DNA of 64,000 nt from Plantago major (taxonomy: Eukaryota > Streptophyta > Magnoliopsida > Lamiales > Plantaginaceae), in assembly GCA_026545765.1 (NCBI GenBank), contig CM048842.1, positions 92,159,230 through 92,223,229 on the forward strand. Direction: 5' to 3'. Shown piece by piece: positions 35,851-48,510 of this stretch (within the stretch, counting starts at the first letter, position 1; each line of letters starts with the position of its first letter). Under the pieces are notes generated by a model. That model ran no database searches. It had not been told where the DNA came from and saw nothing but the letters and a program-made list of their open reading frames with translations. The position numbers were made by a program, and so were the translations under genes.

Positions 35851-36323
35851 ATTGAACATACTCCTGTCACTTTTTGTAGCCGGTTTTAACTTCTTTGATA
35901 TCTCATTCACAAAATAAGTACATTCTAATTACTCATCTCAATATTTCTCTAACTGATGGGAGTTCAGTTCTTCTAACTTCTAATACAATTACATACTTCA
36001 CGTGCTTGCAACTTTACTAGGAATTTCCTTTTAAACCAAAGTTCGATTCAGTGTTGGTTAATAGGAGCTTTGCAAGTCGGAAACATCATTCCTGCAGTAA
36101 CTCCTGAGCCCTGATTTTCGATGAACTGTTGTACCAGTCGACATTTACATAGGCACTGTACATAAGGTGTAAACTTGAAACCAGAGGCGAAATCAATTTC
36201 TTCAAAGTTTTATTTATAACTTGCACCGTCGCCAGGACTCTAGCACAGTTCATGCAATCTCCATCTTTGCTGAGAAAAGAGGTTGGCACGTACTTGTGCT
36301 TAAATAGTTTCTTTCCGCATCTT

Positions 36324-39300
36324 TTATCTGATAATTGATATTACGTGCTTCTTAAGCTTCTCTATCTGCATTATGAAATTTAATGTAATGTACAACCGAT
36401 CAGTGTAATCCACAGCCAATTCAGAAATTTGGAAAATTAATAGCACATCTAGTGAAATGAGGCATACCAAGCTTGACGTATTTTTCAATTTCAAAACTGA
36501 AGCGGCGGCATCCTTTAGGTGTTTCCGACTTGCAAGATCATAACTTAGAAAATAATCTGAATTTTCTGTTGCATCCGCAACCCACAGGCCGTTCGCTGAA
36601 TCTCTAGGTCTCTTTATGAGATTGCAAAAACCAACCTGTGAGGGACATTGAATATACATTTAAGTGCATAATCTACCAAGATTTCTGTGACACTGATTAA
36701 TCAAGTTGGTAAGTATATTATATACTGTTTCCAAAAGAAGAAGACAATCGATTGGAGTTTGAACATTCCTACAGCAAAACAAATAACAACTTTGTACCGG
36801 GAGAAATCTGTGGAAATGTAAAGCCTAGCTTGAGAAGAACAAACTTATCAAAGCAGCCAATTGTAAAACCAAGTAAGACTCGTATGACTGAATTGTGAGG
36901 TCTATGTACATTCTTTCTGCACTAGAACTGTGAGATGGTATGCACTAGGCATGTTCTTTCAAATAATTGAATCTCACAGGAAGAATAATATTTGACTATT
37001 TACTACAAATAATTTACAAATGCAAGATCATAGAAGGAACCCCTACTCAGCAACACATTGTTGTTATACTGGTACACTATATCTGATAGACACCAAATAG
37101 TAACATTGTGGAATCTTAGGGTCTCTTGACAGGCCTAAGGTTTTACTGCATATGTTCATGTTTGTCCTGGAAATGACTATAACAAAGATAGGTAAACCAA
37201 CATTATTTCACTAACAATTTTGGTGTCATTTTTGTAGGAACTGTTCTATAATGGATTATTGAGCAAAAGTTGTCTAGATCCTACAAACGTTACTCGCATA
37301 CAACCAAGACAGTCCATTCATATAACAAGTGCTTACTGCTTACCACAGATCCTGCTATATTAGAGTTTACGGGTGGAAATGAATTGCACTGGGTGTGTGG
37401 AAAGCAGAAGCTAATGGCCAGTAACACATCAAATGATTCCATCGAACTCGGTATAGATCCATCCGTCACAAATACCCACTGTTTTCTGAGTGAACCATGA
37501 TTATACACTTCACCCACATGAACAACCAAAGCAGCAGTATCAAACTCACTGTAAATGGATCACAAGCAGCCAATGTGAACAAAACTATAATTAACTCTCG
37601 CATTAATTACATGTCCGGTGCATTATCCACTACAGCACCTTACCTGCACAAAGGGACTTGACCCAAGTTCGATATTGCAACTGATGAGCGAGGAGTGAAG
37701 AATGGCCTACAAAAAAAGTTTTTGATCATCAGGTAAATAAGGTTTAATGAGCATGGGTATAGACTAGTTTGTGTCCGTGATGACTTACTCAAAATTTTCC
37801 ATACTCGAGGGGGACAAAGGTATCCAATTGGCTGTTGATCCCTTATCTATTAAGTAAATAGTGCCGGAATCACAGCTAGAAGGTTGTAGACCACCAACAT
37901 TATATGCCTTCCCCTCACAGAGTTCCAGTTTCTAAACAAGCAATATTGCTCATAATTGAGTGACAAAACTTAATCAAAAGAAACTAGAATGTGAATATAC
38001 ATTGACATCCAGAGCAGTTGTAAATAAGAACTCTACTGAAGCCCGAATGTACCTGCTTCTCAGTTGGATTCCATATTGTTATCAAACCATTTTTTCCAAC
38101 ACTCACTGGAGAACGGCCTTTCTTATGCAATCCCACAACTCTAACTCTAAAAAAAGGAGTGACGTCTCTCTCACTCAAACCAGCTGCCTCCATAGCTTTT
38201 TCAATAGATTTTTGCATATTCGACTGTCTTCTAGCCTAGTATCACAGGGATCGTCAAATTTTCCATCTCCAGCAGAAATTAAGTTAATAATCAACCAAAT
38301 ATCTTTCCCCTAACACATACCTCAAGTTTGGCCTTGTAAGCAGAATAAGATGTGAGTTGCTTTGAGCTCATACCGGCCATTAAAACTTCTGGTTCAGCAG
38401 CTGTCTCAAGTAACTTCATTATTTTGGCCCCATCACAATCATAATGTTCATCAAAATCAACTCCCATTTCCCTTTCGGATGCAGACATAATTCCTTCTGC
38501 AACAGCAGATCGCCTGATCACCAAAAGAAACTGTAAATCAGGTTGACAATTTCCCTTTATCTAGATTTCTAGAATGAAAAAATATATTAAATGAATGAAT
38601 TCATTAATTGCAACATAGTCATCAGCAATTACAGCAGAAAACAAAATCACTGAATATGAGTCACTTGAATATCTACATGGAAAGCTCGGTCCAAGGATTT
38701 TATTGACGGCAGGAGTTAGAAAATAAATTCACTTTGTAGTAAAACCGCGTGCTTTATTGTTTCATTCTGCTCAAGTTCCTTATCCCGTAAATTAAATCCA
38801 AGATCTTCAATTGCATAGCAACATAAACCATTTAAAAGTAGGAAATTGGATTACCTGTTATTATAGGATTGCAGCATTTGAGCTTCCGCCCTTTCAGACC
38901 TCACTATGAAACTCCCACTAGTTAATCTGGATGAGGAATTAAGTTTCATCAAATTCAAGTTAATGAAGGGATAATAAAGAAGGCTGCCCAGCCATCAGGT
39001 TACCTTTCCTTGTAGAGAACTGGGTATATCCTCGTAATGCCAATTAAAGTGCAGGGTACTGTTCCTCCTGATGCATTAATGCATCTAAATGCTAATGGGA
39101 ACCTAGAACTTTTACCTGCTTGAAAGGGAAGTTAATGGCTGGAGCTAAATAAAACCACATAAATGTTGTACAACGGTAATAAAATAAAATCGTAGCGTAA
39201 CATTAAGGCAAGTGCTTACAGAATCCTAACCGTTCTGCCCAGTGACATCTGTATGTGCCATTTGTGTGCAATATTAAGCCAGCTGTCTGTGATGCCTGAA

Positions 39301-42300
39301 ACCAATTGAAAATAAGTAAGCAACAACCATGAGGGAAACCAATTGAAAATAAGCAACAACCATGAGGGCATAGTTCAATAAACTAGAATAAGGTTAATAA
39401 TGGAACCACACAATAACCTCGGAAGGTGAAATAGGCCCAACCCATCCAAAAAGCTTGGCTCCCCAGATCTTTACATGACAAGAGAAACTGTAAGCAAATG
39501 AAGATATTGACTAACGTATGCACACAGAAAGGATCTACTATGAAGAAGTGGATACTATACATACTCTGAGCTTTTGCCCCAAAAACAACCTTCCTGAAGC
39601 AAGTTTCCGGGTCAGATGTTCATCCAATTGAGCTTTCACCGAATACCTGTCATGTTTACGAGTTATACTGCTAGCAGCTAGACGAGGCAGTTAATGATAA
39701 CAGAGAAAAAATTCTCACCATCCATCAGTTAATTCTATCTTTGCAGCTCCACCAATACAATCACCCTTAGAAGAAACAGACTGAGTTCCATTGTTGGAAT
39801 CATTATTTTGACCAACAGAGGATATGCAAAGTGTCATCATTGAAGAAGGTTGTGCATCTCCGTCCAAAATCTTCCTGATGGCAGATCTATAGCCATGATT
39901 TACTTCTACCTCATACCTGCACGATACATGATAAAGTCATTAGACTCTGAAATCACTGAAGCATAAACAAACAGACTTGATCTTATGCACCTGTATTTTA
40001 ATTCTTCAAGAACATTGGAGACGGTCAATAGCTTTCCCAAAAATTTGTCAGGAGAGCACCTCTCATAACAAGCCAGCTTCCAGACAATCCATTTGTAGTG
40101 ATTTGAAATCCACCTGCATGATAATGGTTTAAATGAAAAAGTAGTAGTATGAAAAGAAATGCTCAAAGGTACACCAAGAAGTATATATGAAGCATCAATA
40201 ACCAAAAAGGATCACTGCATAAGCAGTGTATGACTATGACTTGTACTACAAGCCAGAGTGTAAAGTTGGTAGGCAAAATCAGGCACACAAGACAGTTGAG
40301 AAACTAAACTCAGGAAAATCAATTAATACATGATATGCACATCGCACTCTTTAAATTGTGACAGATATAATTATGCTTTCAGAGAACTTCACCAAACCTA
40401 ACATAGCAATTTTTATTAAGAATTGGTCAGGGGAATAGTATTACTCTTTGGTCAAGTGTTGGATGGAAGCGCCTGACTCAGACAACATCCGGTAGAAATC
40501 ATCTGGTCCAGTAGCTGTGTCTGGCTCGTTCTGAAATATATAACTTTCAGCAGCATCTGGGTTCATACTTCTGACATGGTTTGGCAAGTCATTCAGCTGA
40601 TTTCATAGTAACTTGTGTGAGTGCCAACTATTTTGATAAGCACTTGAGACAACAATGGTTATGTGATTGTCATTGAAAGTATAACCTGTCTATTGATGGA
40701 TGGGAGCTGTAAAATAAAATCCTTGAGATAGGGCCGTCGAGTCTGTGGTGGATATCTTGTTGATACCCGCTCTTTGAGGCCAGGCTCTTTTGGCGCCAAC
40801 CTAGAGAAAGCTAGGATAAACTTATGACTTAGAACTCCAGAAAGAAAAAAAAAAAAAAACTTTGTTAAATAAAGAAATTTGAAGCAGGAATGTTATACTC
40901 GAAATTTGATTAGCTTACCATTAATTGCCACAGCGTTGTTTTTGCTTAAAGGGGTTACAAATGAACTCCGAGGCTTCTTAAATGCAGAAACAGAACTATT
41001 CCTTCCAAGCCTCCTCTTCTCACCTGAAGATTGCTTGTTCTGTACGCGCTCAATATTGACACAGTTAGAGATATCAACTAGTGCTCGATTAGATGAAATC
41101 TTTAACGGATCGGTTTTCATCTGAACCCCATTTGCCAAAGAAATCGATGTTTCTGGATATAAAGTACTTTTCAGGGTATTTTTACTGCAAGCACTGCCGT
41201 TATAATCCCTGGTATCAGTGTTATCTGATACCGCTGCATCAAACTGTGTAATCAAGTTATTCACAGATTGTAGTTTTTCAAAACCAGACAATGACCTCTT
41301 TTGGTATGCACTTGATCTAAGGGGAGATGTAAATACTCTAAATGAACTATCACCATTTCCTGTGTCCTTGCTGGATAGTGGGGTTCTCGAATCAAAATTT
41401 GGGACTGAAGAAAAGTTGGCATTTCCTTCATCAATTATCGGTAACATTATATCCGATGTGCTTGCGTCATCTAAAGAAGAATCAAATTCAGGATTTCCAA
41501 GCAGGCTTCTTGCTCGTCGCAAAGCCTCACTTGACACTGATATGGATCTCCCGCCAGCAGTATGAAACTTGATAGGAGGAGGTTTGGCAGCAGTGTTTGT
41601 AAAGGATGAGAATTCTGTGGAATCACTTCCAAACATATTAGACTTGGCACCAAAAGTTTCCAGATCCTTGGTTGAACTAGTACAGTTTGGCAGTTCCTCA
41701 GGCTCTAATTGTGGATTCTTCTGAGAAGGATGCTTGGTGGCAGAAGACTGCAGTGGTGTCTTTCTAGGACAATGTAGATGGTCTTCTTCATTATTTTCTT
41801 CTAAACCTAACAAAGTCTTCGCTCTAAGAAGGCCCACAGAAGATATGTTGACAGCTTTACCTGAGGCTGTCTGGAACATGGTATTCGAAACGTTAACTAG
41901 ATTATCTGATGCATAGGGCAATCTGGGCTTCCTGGTATTGGCTAGTCCCAGAGAAATTGGCCCTATATTGTATGCACCTCCCTTGCCATCGAATTGACCT
42001 GTGTAGTTTATGTTATAAAAACGTTAAATGCTTGTTAACCAATTGTCCAGAAAACAGATTCAAAACTTGTATTGATTTGAATTATAGTTTAGACAGATGA
42101 CATGCTCTGCGTTTATTGTTAATCTTTTTGCTATACTCTTGATGCATAAGATGATTTTTCTTACAGTGTGATTAATCTGAAGATTCACAAGCTATAGAAC
42201 TAGAAGTATAAAGTGACACCTGATACACTTAAACTAAACTTTCCGACTAAACTAATTTCAGTATCTGTCAAATAATTTCATTGTGCGCATCCCAGCTCCA

Positions 42301-43945
42301 GGTAAAGAAACATTACACGTGTCCCTTAAAAGAGTATTATCATACAGCATCCAGAATCTTCTCCTTTTATAAGTTGCCCTTACTTTGACAAGATCATCAA
42401 ATTTCCTATCTTGTTCGATTTCCATGTTAAGCAAATTCTTGAAGAAACACTTAATCATGTGGAAACTCCAGGAAAGCACAAACTAAAAAATTTAAGCATC
42501 CCATCTGCCTGACATTGCCAAATTCTTAGCTACTCAAAAATGCTTTTATTAGATAAATGGTCAGCCTGAATTCCTTTAAATATGAGCGGTGTTTGACTAC
42601 AAAACAAGTAAACGGCAATGGATATGCTTTAAACAATATACTTAAGTACCAGGCAATTTGTATCCATCTATCCAAGGCTGTTGTTAACCACGCAAATAGC
42701 AAGTCAAACAGTATGGAAACTAATTTGAGTTGCCTGAGATAAATTTATGTGAGATGCAGACCAAAATAAGCATACTTGAAGAGATCACCTGAATCAGTGA
42801 ACACAACAGCATCACTTAGATCACCAAGAAATGAACGTGCTTTCGCTATCGAAGACTGCTTCAACGAGACAGGCTTTCCCGATCCAGTCCGAAACATAGG
42901 TGAACTTTCCGAGTTCCCCTTCCCATTCTCAACTAACCTAGAATAGCCTGTGCATTAAACAGGGATGCTATTTTGAGCATAACTCATTATATTCATACAT
43001 TATCTGACAACAGGATGATAAATAGAGAATGAAAGTATGCTAGATTCAGATGATCCTATATAGGGCTAAATGGCTGGTAAAACTCACTTTGATTTTTTTA
43101 TTTAATAGTTTAGAAAGATGACATGCTCTATTATTGTTAAAACTCTTTTTTTTTTTCAGTTATATTGATGGGAATATGATTTGAATTACATTACGGTTGA
43201 CCTAAAAAGTTCCCGAGCAAGACAACAAGAACCATTTGGTGAAACCTGATACAGTTAACTAAAGCTTTTCCAATTAATTAAATCTCAATATCTGTCAAAG
43301 GATTTCATTATGCACATCCCGGCTCTAACCGGAGCAACATTGAACGTGGAACCTAAGAACCTTCATCCATTCAATACGAGGGGCGTTTGAATATGAAACA
43401 AAGGTGTAATAAACAATGTACTGAAATACCAACCTATTTGAATTCAAGGCTGTCATTAGCCATGTAAGTAGCAGGCCAAACCATATGAACATTAATTTCA
43501 GTTGCCTCAGATAAATTGATGTGTAACAAAAAATAAATTAAAATACTTCGAATTTGAAGAGTCTCACCTGCATCAGTGAACGCAGAATCATCTACGTCAC
43601 GAAGAACTGAATGTGCTTTCGCTATAGAAGACGGCTTCAAAGCGACAGGATTCCCCAATCCAGTCCGAAACATAGGTGAACTCTCTGAGTTTCCCTCCCT
43701 CCCACTGTCCACTATCCTAGAAGAGCCTGCGTATTAAACAATTACGTTCTACTTCTACATTATCATAGATTATTCAACATCGGTAAGCTAAATAGAGAAT
43801 GAAACTTGCCTAGAAGCAGTAGATCCGCCATTGAAGGGAGACGCTGAACTGCGATGTCGCATTGTGGTTCGTTGTGGAGCTCTTGATCGGATATTTCCCA
43901 GTGGAAATTGTTCGTTCCGTCCGATAACAGCTTCCACGTAGACAT
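36324..43945 (-). CDS. BRCA2: BRCA2 homolog (DNA repair, RAD51 mediator)
   Basis: Twenty exons, 5' to 3' on the minus strand: 43945-43810, 43726-43568, 42947-42789, 41998-40919, 40810-40686, 40596-40445, 40113-39991, 39916-39719, 39646-39565, 39468-39418, 39295-39220, 39115-39004, 38917-38855, 38513-38321, 38235-38053, 37931-37789, 37706-37644, 37548-37344, 36635-36468, 36365-36324. Coding 3513 nt, 1170 aa, close to plant BRCA2. N-terminus MSTWKLL and LPSMADLLL are family hallmarks. Four BRC repeats bind RAD51/DMC1: MFRTGLGNPVALKPSSIAKA, MFRTGSGKPVSLKQSSIAKA, MFQTASGKAVNISS and KFHTAGGRSISVSSEALRRA. The C-terminal half is the helical and OB-fold DNA-binding domain (NHYKWIVWKLACYE, ELTDGWYSV, GITRIYPVLYKER, KQWVFVTDGS, VGFCNLIKR). 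It loads RAD51 onto single-stranded DNA in recombination and meiosis. Intron 1 uses a GC donor (GCAAGT). All junctions keep frame. Confidence 0.94.
42050..43800 (-). repeat. Tandem duplication of a BRC-encoding exon with its introns
   Basis: Exons 2 and 3 of BRCA2 are both 159 nt, have the same phases and encode near-copies (NSESSPMFRTG in both). The similarity extends into intron sequence: TATCTGTCAAA.GATTTCATT, AGATGACATGCTCT and AAATAGAGAATGAAA each occur in both halves. So a segment of about 0.75-1.0 kb holding one BRC exon was duplicated head to tail. Confidence 0.85.
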
Positions 43946-44216
43946 TTTCCGGCTATCGTCTAGGTTTTGGCTGTTTGTCAGGTCAATTTCGAGCTGAGAA
44001 GATAGAAATGGGGGTTTCCGATATTACAGTGCGGGAAATTGAAACATTTTCGAAGTATTTGGGAATTGGCGCCTTTCGATTCTTTTTGGGCTTTTAAGTG
44101 GACGGCCAGCCTATGGGCTTGAATTTGGAATTTCATGTGTAATTTGGGGCCGAGCCTACTATTTAGGCCCACAAGCCGGAGCATATCCGACCCAGTAATA
44201 GTTATAAGTATACATG

Positions 44217-44613
44217 CTCCCTCCGTCCCATCTTGTCCATTGTAACTTTTTACGCGTAAAATGAGGAGAATATTATTATACAATATGTTCGTTATGTGTT
44301 AAGTATGAGGTTAGTCAATAATTTTATAAAAAGTAGTTAGCTTGGTTGGCCTTTCGTACAATAATATAAAATTATACTTCCTCAATCTCTAAAATAACTT
44401 TCTATTTTGTCATGTTTTGTATTCGTCATTTCTTCTTTTGGGAACCATTTATCCAACTTTAACAATAAATACATTTATAATTAACATTATTTTATCCAAA
44501 TTCCAAATCAATTTGCGGAACTCAATAGTACTTTTTTTTTTCCAAAAGTAGTAATATACCTTATTTTGTCCACTAAAAAATTAAACGCGAAGCTATTTCC
44601 GATACGGAGAAAG
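44217..44613. mobile_element. Stowaway-like MITE (degenerate, possibly nested)
   Basis: Left end CTCCCTCCGTCCCATC is the classic Stowaway terminus; the right end inverted reads CTTTCTCCGTATCGG. A further terminus-like TACTTCCTCAATCTC at 44371 suggests two nested copies. It lies just upstream of BRCA2. Confidence 0.5.
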
Positions 44614-44797
44614 TATAATCCATATCAAAATGGCAAGGAGATGCACCTTCAGCGGGACATCGAAATGACAAAAATAGACAGTTTATATGGAACTTCCCCT
44701 CTATCTGTAAGAATTAAGAATATTTTCATGTCAAGTATCCCGTTATAAATATAGTGTCTAAAGACAGGGAAAAAAAATGAATTGTCCGAAATCAACG

Positions 44798-47655
44798 TGG
44801 AGAACTGATTCCTTTTTTTTTTTTTTTTTGAGTTGAATTATATTTTTTTTTTTTGAGCAAATCAAGATTACATCATGACAAATGCACAGGTAGGTCACTA
44901 CCTCCATCACAATCTATAGTAATATCCTTGGCCAACAAATGTGCAATATTGTTCCCAGCACGCTTAATGAACGAAAATAAAGCAGAATTAAAAACATCAA
45001 GTCTTTGTCTAATCTCCTGAATTAAGGCTCCTGCAGCGGACAAAGTAGGAAGAGAACTCTGGAGCTGCTCTATAATGCCCTTACAACCCCCCTTAAAAGA
45101 CCATATCCTGAAAACGAAGTTATGTGGCTAATTCCACCGCGCATCTAACTGCTAGCGCCTCTCCTGCTTATGGACTCCAGATAAAAGGCACCCGCCTTCG
45201 TCTCCAAGCCACCACTCCACCATTACAATCTCGAATAACGACACCCAGCCCGGCACCAAAACTGGAAATTGACGCATCGAAGTTGGCTTTATACTGACCC
45301 GCATCAGGAGGCCTCCGTGTCTTGACCTCGGATGTTTGGGACTGCGTAGAAGGCGTCACGTAAATCGGTGCAGCAGGTCAAGAACAAAAGCCACCGAGTC
45401 CCGCGCGTCGTAAGCATAATTCTCATGGACCAGCTTATTTCGGTTACCCCATAAACTCCAACACAATGCCACAAAAATCCGCATCTCTTCATGATTTGAT
45501 CTGGATCGCACATGTTCCACCCATTTACATATAGAATATGTAGTATGGTCAATTAAATTGTTAGGAAGGGGTGAAACAGCCCATAAAAGACGGGCATACG
45601 AACAATCTTTCAAAACATGTATAATACTCTCGTCACAAAACTGACACACAGGACACACCACCTCTACTTCAACACCGCGTTTTCTCAAGGCACATCTAAC
45701 CGGGATAGAATTTTTCATAACTCACCAAAAGAAAACTCTAAGCTTATTAGGAAGCTTCAATTGCCATATCCAGTTCCAATTCAAAGAAATATTGGTGCTG
45801 CTACTTCCTACCATATTCCTACTAGTTAGGTGTTTCAAATCCCGAGCCAAAAAATACGCATAACGGACAGAGTAAAAACCATTTTCAGCAAAGTGCCAAA
45901 TCCGTATATCCTCCCCATTTAAAGCTGGCGGGGGAATACTACGAATAAGGTCCAAATCCTCGCCCCAAAACAGTTCCTGTAAAATATCAGAATCCCAACT
46001 CCCATTCACATCAATTAAGTTAGCAACTATAATATGTGCAGAATTTTGAAGCAGAGGAGTAACAGGACGGAAACAAGTATCTCTCGGAATCCAAGGATCA
46101 TTCCAAACCCGGATTTGTTCACCGTTTCCCACACGCCAACGAATACCTTTTCGAACTAGAGGGAGAGCAGCACAAATACTCTTCCAAGTGAAAGAAGAGT
46201 TGCCTTTGGGCACAGCCTCAAGGACATCCGAATTAGGGAAATATTTCGCTTTGAGCACCCTACTCAGTAAAGACTCTGGAAAATGAATGATTCGCCAAAT
46301 TCGCTTACCCAATATAGCAGGATTAAAAGATTTGAGGTCCCTAAAGCCCATACCACCATCCCTTTTAGAATTACAAAGAGAATCCCAATTAATCCAATGA
46401 ATCTTCCTCTCCACACCATTCCCCCACCAAAAATGAGCAATAAGAGACTCAATCTCATGAAGGAGATAATCCGGTAACCTAAAACAACCCATGACGTACG
46501 TAGGGATGGATTGTAAGATAGATTTGATGAGAACTTCTTTTCCAACCTTAGAAAGAAACCTATTCCCAAACCCCTCCATTTTCTTCCAAACCCTCGCTCG
46601 AAGCCAACCAAACACTTCCTTTTTTGATCTCCCCATCTCCGTAGGCAAACCTAAATACTTATCATGCTTCTCAACCACTCTAACAGGCAAAATATCTCTT
46701 ATGGCATCAACTCTAGCACCCTCCACATTACGACTAAAAACTACAGTAGATTTCTCCAAATTAATTTCCTGACCTGACGCAAGACTATAACGCTGGAGAA
46801 TCTGACAAATCTCAACAACAACCCCAGAAGTGGCTTGACAGAACGTAAGAGTATCATCAGCAAAAAGAAGGTGAGAGATCCTTGGTGCTCTTGGAGTGAC
46901 AGCTACTCCGTGTAGCACCTCCCTCTCCCCAGCATGTCTAGTAAGGGAACTAAAAGCCTCAATAATAAAAAGGAACAAGTAAGGTGACAGAAGATCTCCC
47001 TGACGGACCCCCCTCTCCGGATGAAAAGGATCAAGCTGAACTCCATCCAGAAGAACTGAATAGGAGACAGACTGCACACTAAGCATAATGAGATCAATGA
47101 AATGAGTCTCAAAGCCTAATCTCTCTAACACTCGTTTTAAAAAATTCCACTCAACCCGGTCGTTGGCTTTACTCATATCAAGCTTTAGAGCCATAAAAAC
47201 ATCTTTACCTTTCGTTTTTTGTTTTAGGAAAAGGTTCACTTCATAAGCAACAAGAACATTATCAGTGATAAGTCTACTGGGCACAAAAGCATATTGATTC
47301 TCGGTAATAATATGGTGCATAAAAGGCTTAAGTCTATTGGTAATAGCTTTAGAAGCTATTTTAAATATGACATTACTCAGGCTAATGGGGCGAAATTGAG
47401 TGATTTTAATTGGTGACTGGCACTTAGGAATCAAAACAATATGGGTGAAATTAAGTTTAGGGTTAATAATCTTATGATTAAGGAAATCTAGCGCACACGC
47501 AGTCACATGTGTGCCCACAAAATTCCAGAAACGCTCATAGAAAAGAGCAGACATGCCATCTGGGCCAGGGGATTTAAGGGGATACATATCAAAGAGAGCA
47601 CTTTTTATCTCTGTTGGAGTGAACACATTCCTTCAAAAACAAAACATGGAGAACT
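44798..47655 (-). mobile_element. 5'-truncated LINE (plant L1-type) with 9-bp target duplication
   Basis: Minus-strand element about 44807-47646. On the minus strand it ends in A-rich tails (plus-strand poly-T at 44813-44829 and 44842-44853). TGGAGAACT flanks both sides (44798-44806 and 47647-47655), a plausible target-site duplication. Endonuclease and ORF1 are missing, the normal result of incomplete reverse transcription. It sits between BRCA2 and MIR390. Confidence 0.85.
44870..47626 (-). pseudogene. LINE ORF2 remnant: reverse transcriptase, zinc-binding and RNase H domains
   Basis: A 634-codon open stretch (47626-45722) carries the reverse transcriptase: SPGPDGMSALFYERFW, PISLSNVIFKIASKA, QYAFVPSRLITDN, RGVRQGDLLSPYLF and the catalytic FADDT. 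In the usual KLDMSKAYDRVEW motif the Tyr is Asn. It ends at VFFW; a zf-RVT-like cysteine block (CPVCQFCDESIIHVLKDC) continues in another frame (45718-45356), then an RNase H-like domain (KANFDASI, GVVIRDCNG) in a third (45359-45168) reaching about 44880. So at least two frameshifts; no endonuclease. Not functional by itself. Confidence 0.85.
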
Positions 47656-48269
47656 TGTACGCGCAAGTGTCTTGTATAATCTGGGAAGAACATATAATGA
47701 CAGGTCGGAATTCATTGCAATTAAAACCTTACTCTTTTTCGTTACAATTAAATATAAACAAGGGAACAGAGATAGTGTGATCCCACAACTCACTTATCAA
47801 TGATATTCACCATCTCGTGAAGCAAGGCGTAGACCAAGTGGTAGATGCATTAGTCAATATATAAATCAACTGTAAAATCCTGAGGTGTAGTGCCCCGGAG
47901 TAGTACCGATAGTGATAATATATAACAAAATCACGCTAATCTTCATCGAATTTCATGAGCCTAGGAGAAACTTGCCTGTGAATGTGAGTGCTGACTTTGT
48001 TCAAAGTTCGCCTTCAACGACAAGTAATAAAAGCTATACTACTATATAGCACTCTGCATAAACCATCTTCTAGCTAGAGATGCAAGATTACATGCATGAA
48101 ACATAGAGCCACTTGAAGTTGCAATATACTCCATAGAGAATTAATGCAGCAGGTGCTTAAAATTAGTATACAATTTCACCGTTAGCTTACAATTGAATTA
48201 CAACTTTGACAAAAACATGATCAAATGCTTATTAGTTCGACCAAGTACATATCATCCCGAAAAGAGTAC
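47656..48269. other. Intergenic between the LINE and MIR390
   Basis: Unique-looking AT-rich sequence holding the 3' part of the MIR390 transcript region. No protein gene seen. Confidence 0.4.
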
Positions 48270-48370
48270 GAGATAAACCATGAAACCCAGGATGGATAGC
48301 GCTTGGGAGATCAAATTTTAGCCAACTGATCATCCATGGCGCTATCCCTCCTGAGCTTTACGGATTTTTC
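48270..48370 (-). ncRNA. MIR390: microRNA390 precursor
   Basis: On the minus strand 48358-48338 is identical to the 21-nt plant miR390 (begins AAGCUCAGGAGG, ends AUAGCGCC). The opposite arm at 48301-48281 (CGCUAUCCAUCCUGGGUUUC, then A) matches the known miR390 star strand, differing from the Arabidopsis form I remember by one base. The two arms pair across a 36-nt loop, with typical mismatches. miR390 loads AGO7 and triggers TAS3 tasiRNA production against ARF3/ARF4, which control leaf polarity, phase change and lateral organs. A TATA box lies at 48503-48510. It sits upstream of a DTX44/45-like gene, as MIR390A does in Arabidopsis. Confidence 0.96.
48338..48358 (-). ncRNA. miR390: Mature miR390 (5' arm)
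   Basis: The mature guide on the 5' arm of the hairpin; 21 nt with 5' A, as needed for AGO7 loading. Confidence 0.96.
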
Positions 48371-48502
48371 ATACTTTGATTCACCTTGAGACTGAGGGAA
48401 TGTTAACTTATTATCTGAGTAATGGAAGGTTTTTGGTGTTTAATTAATAAAGAAGCAGAATGGAAGCGAGAGAGGTAGATATGTATGCAAAATTATGACT
48501 TG

Positions 48503-48510
48503 TATTTATA
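48503..48510 (-). promoter_or_regulatory. TATA box of MIR390
   Basis: The minus strand reads CTATAAATACA, a strong plant TATA box, 145 nt upstream of mature miR390. The expected transcript start is near 48475. Confidence 0.65.

Larger units (their letters stand above)
34780..36323. other. Intergenic between the BES1-like gene and BRCA2
   Basis: Divided between the BES1-like promoter (34780 onward), a Tourist-like MITE (35445-35570), a GCTCGAG-rich repeat (about 35610-35850) and the 3' flank of BRCA2. An open frame at 36086-36289 (minus) lies after the BRCA2 stop and shows no recognisable feature. Confidence 0.45.

Noticed and set aside
36086-36289. Minus-strand open frame after the BRCA2 stop
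   Set aside because: Starts beyond the in-frame stop that ends the family-conserved C-terminus, has no recognisable domain, and no splice path joins it.
40795-40812. BRCA2 exon 5 starting at the nearer acceptor (after CTCTAG, 40800)
   Set aside because: That junction would break the frame with the exon 4 donor at 40919; the acceptor at 40811 keeps it.
47806-47850. tRNA-like A-box stretch (GTAGACCAAGTGGTAGATGC)
   Set aside because: No B box at the right distance and no repeat partner in the window.
48320-48350. Tiny open frame MDDQLAKI on the minus strand
   Set aside because: It lies in the loop of the MIR390 hairpin; chance reading frame.
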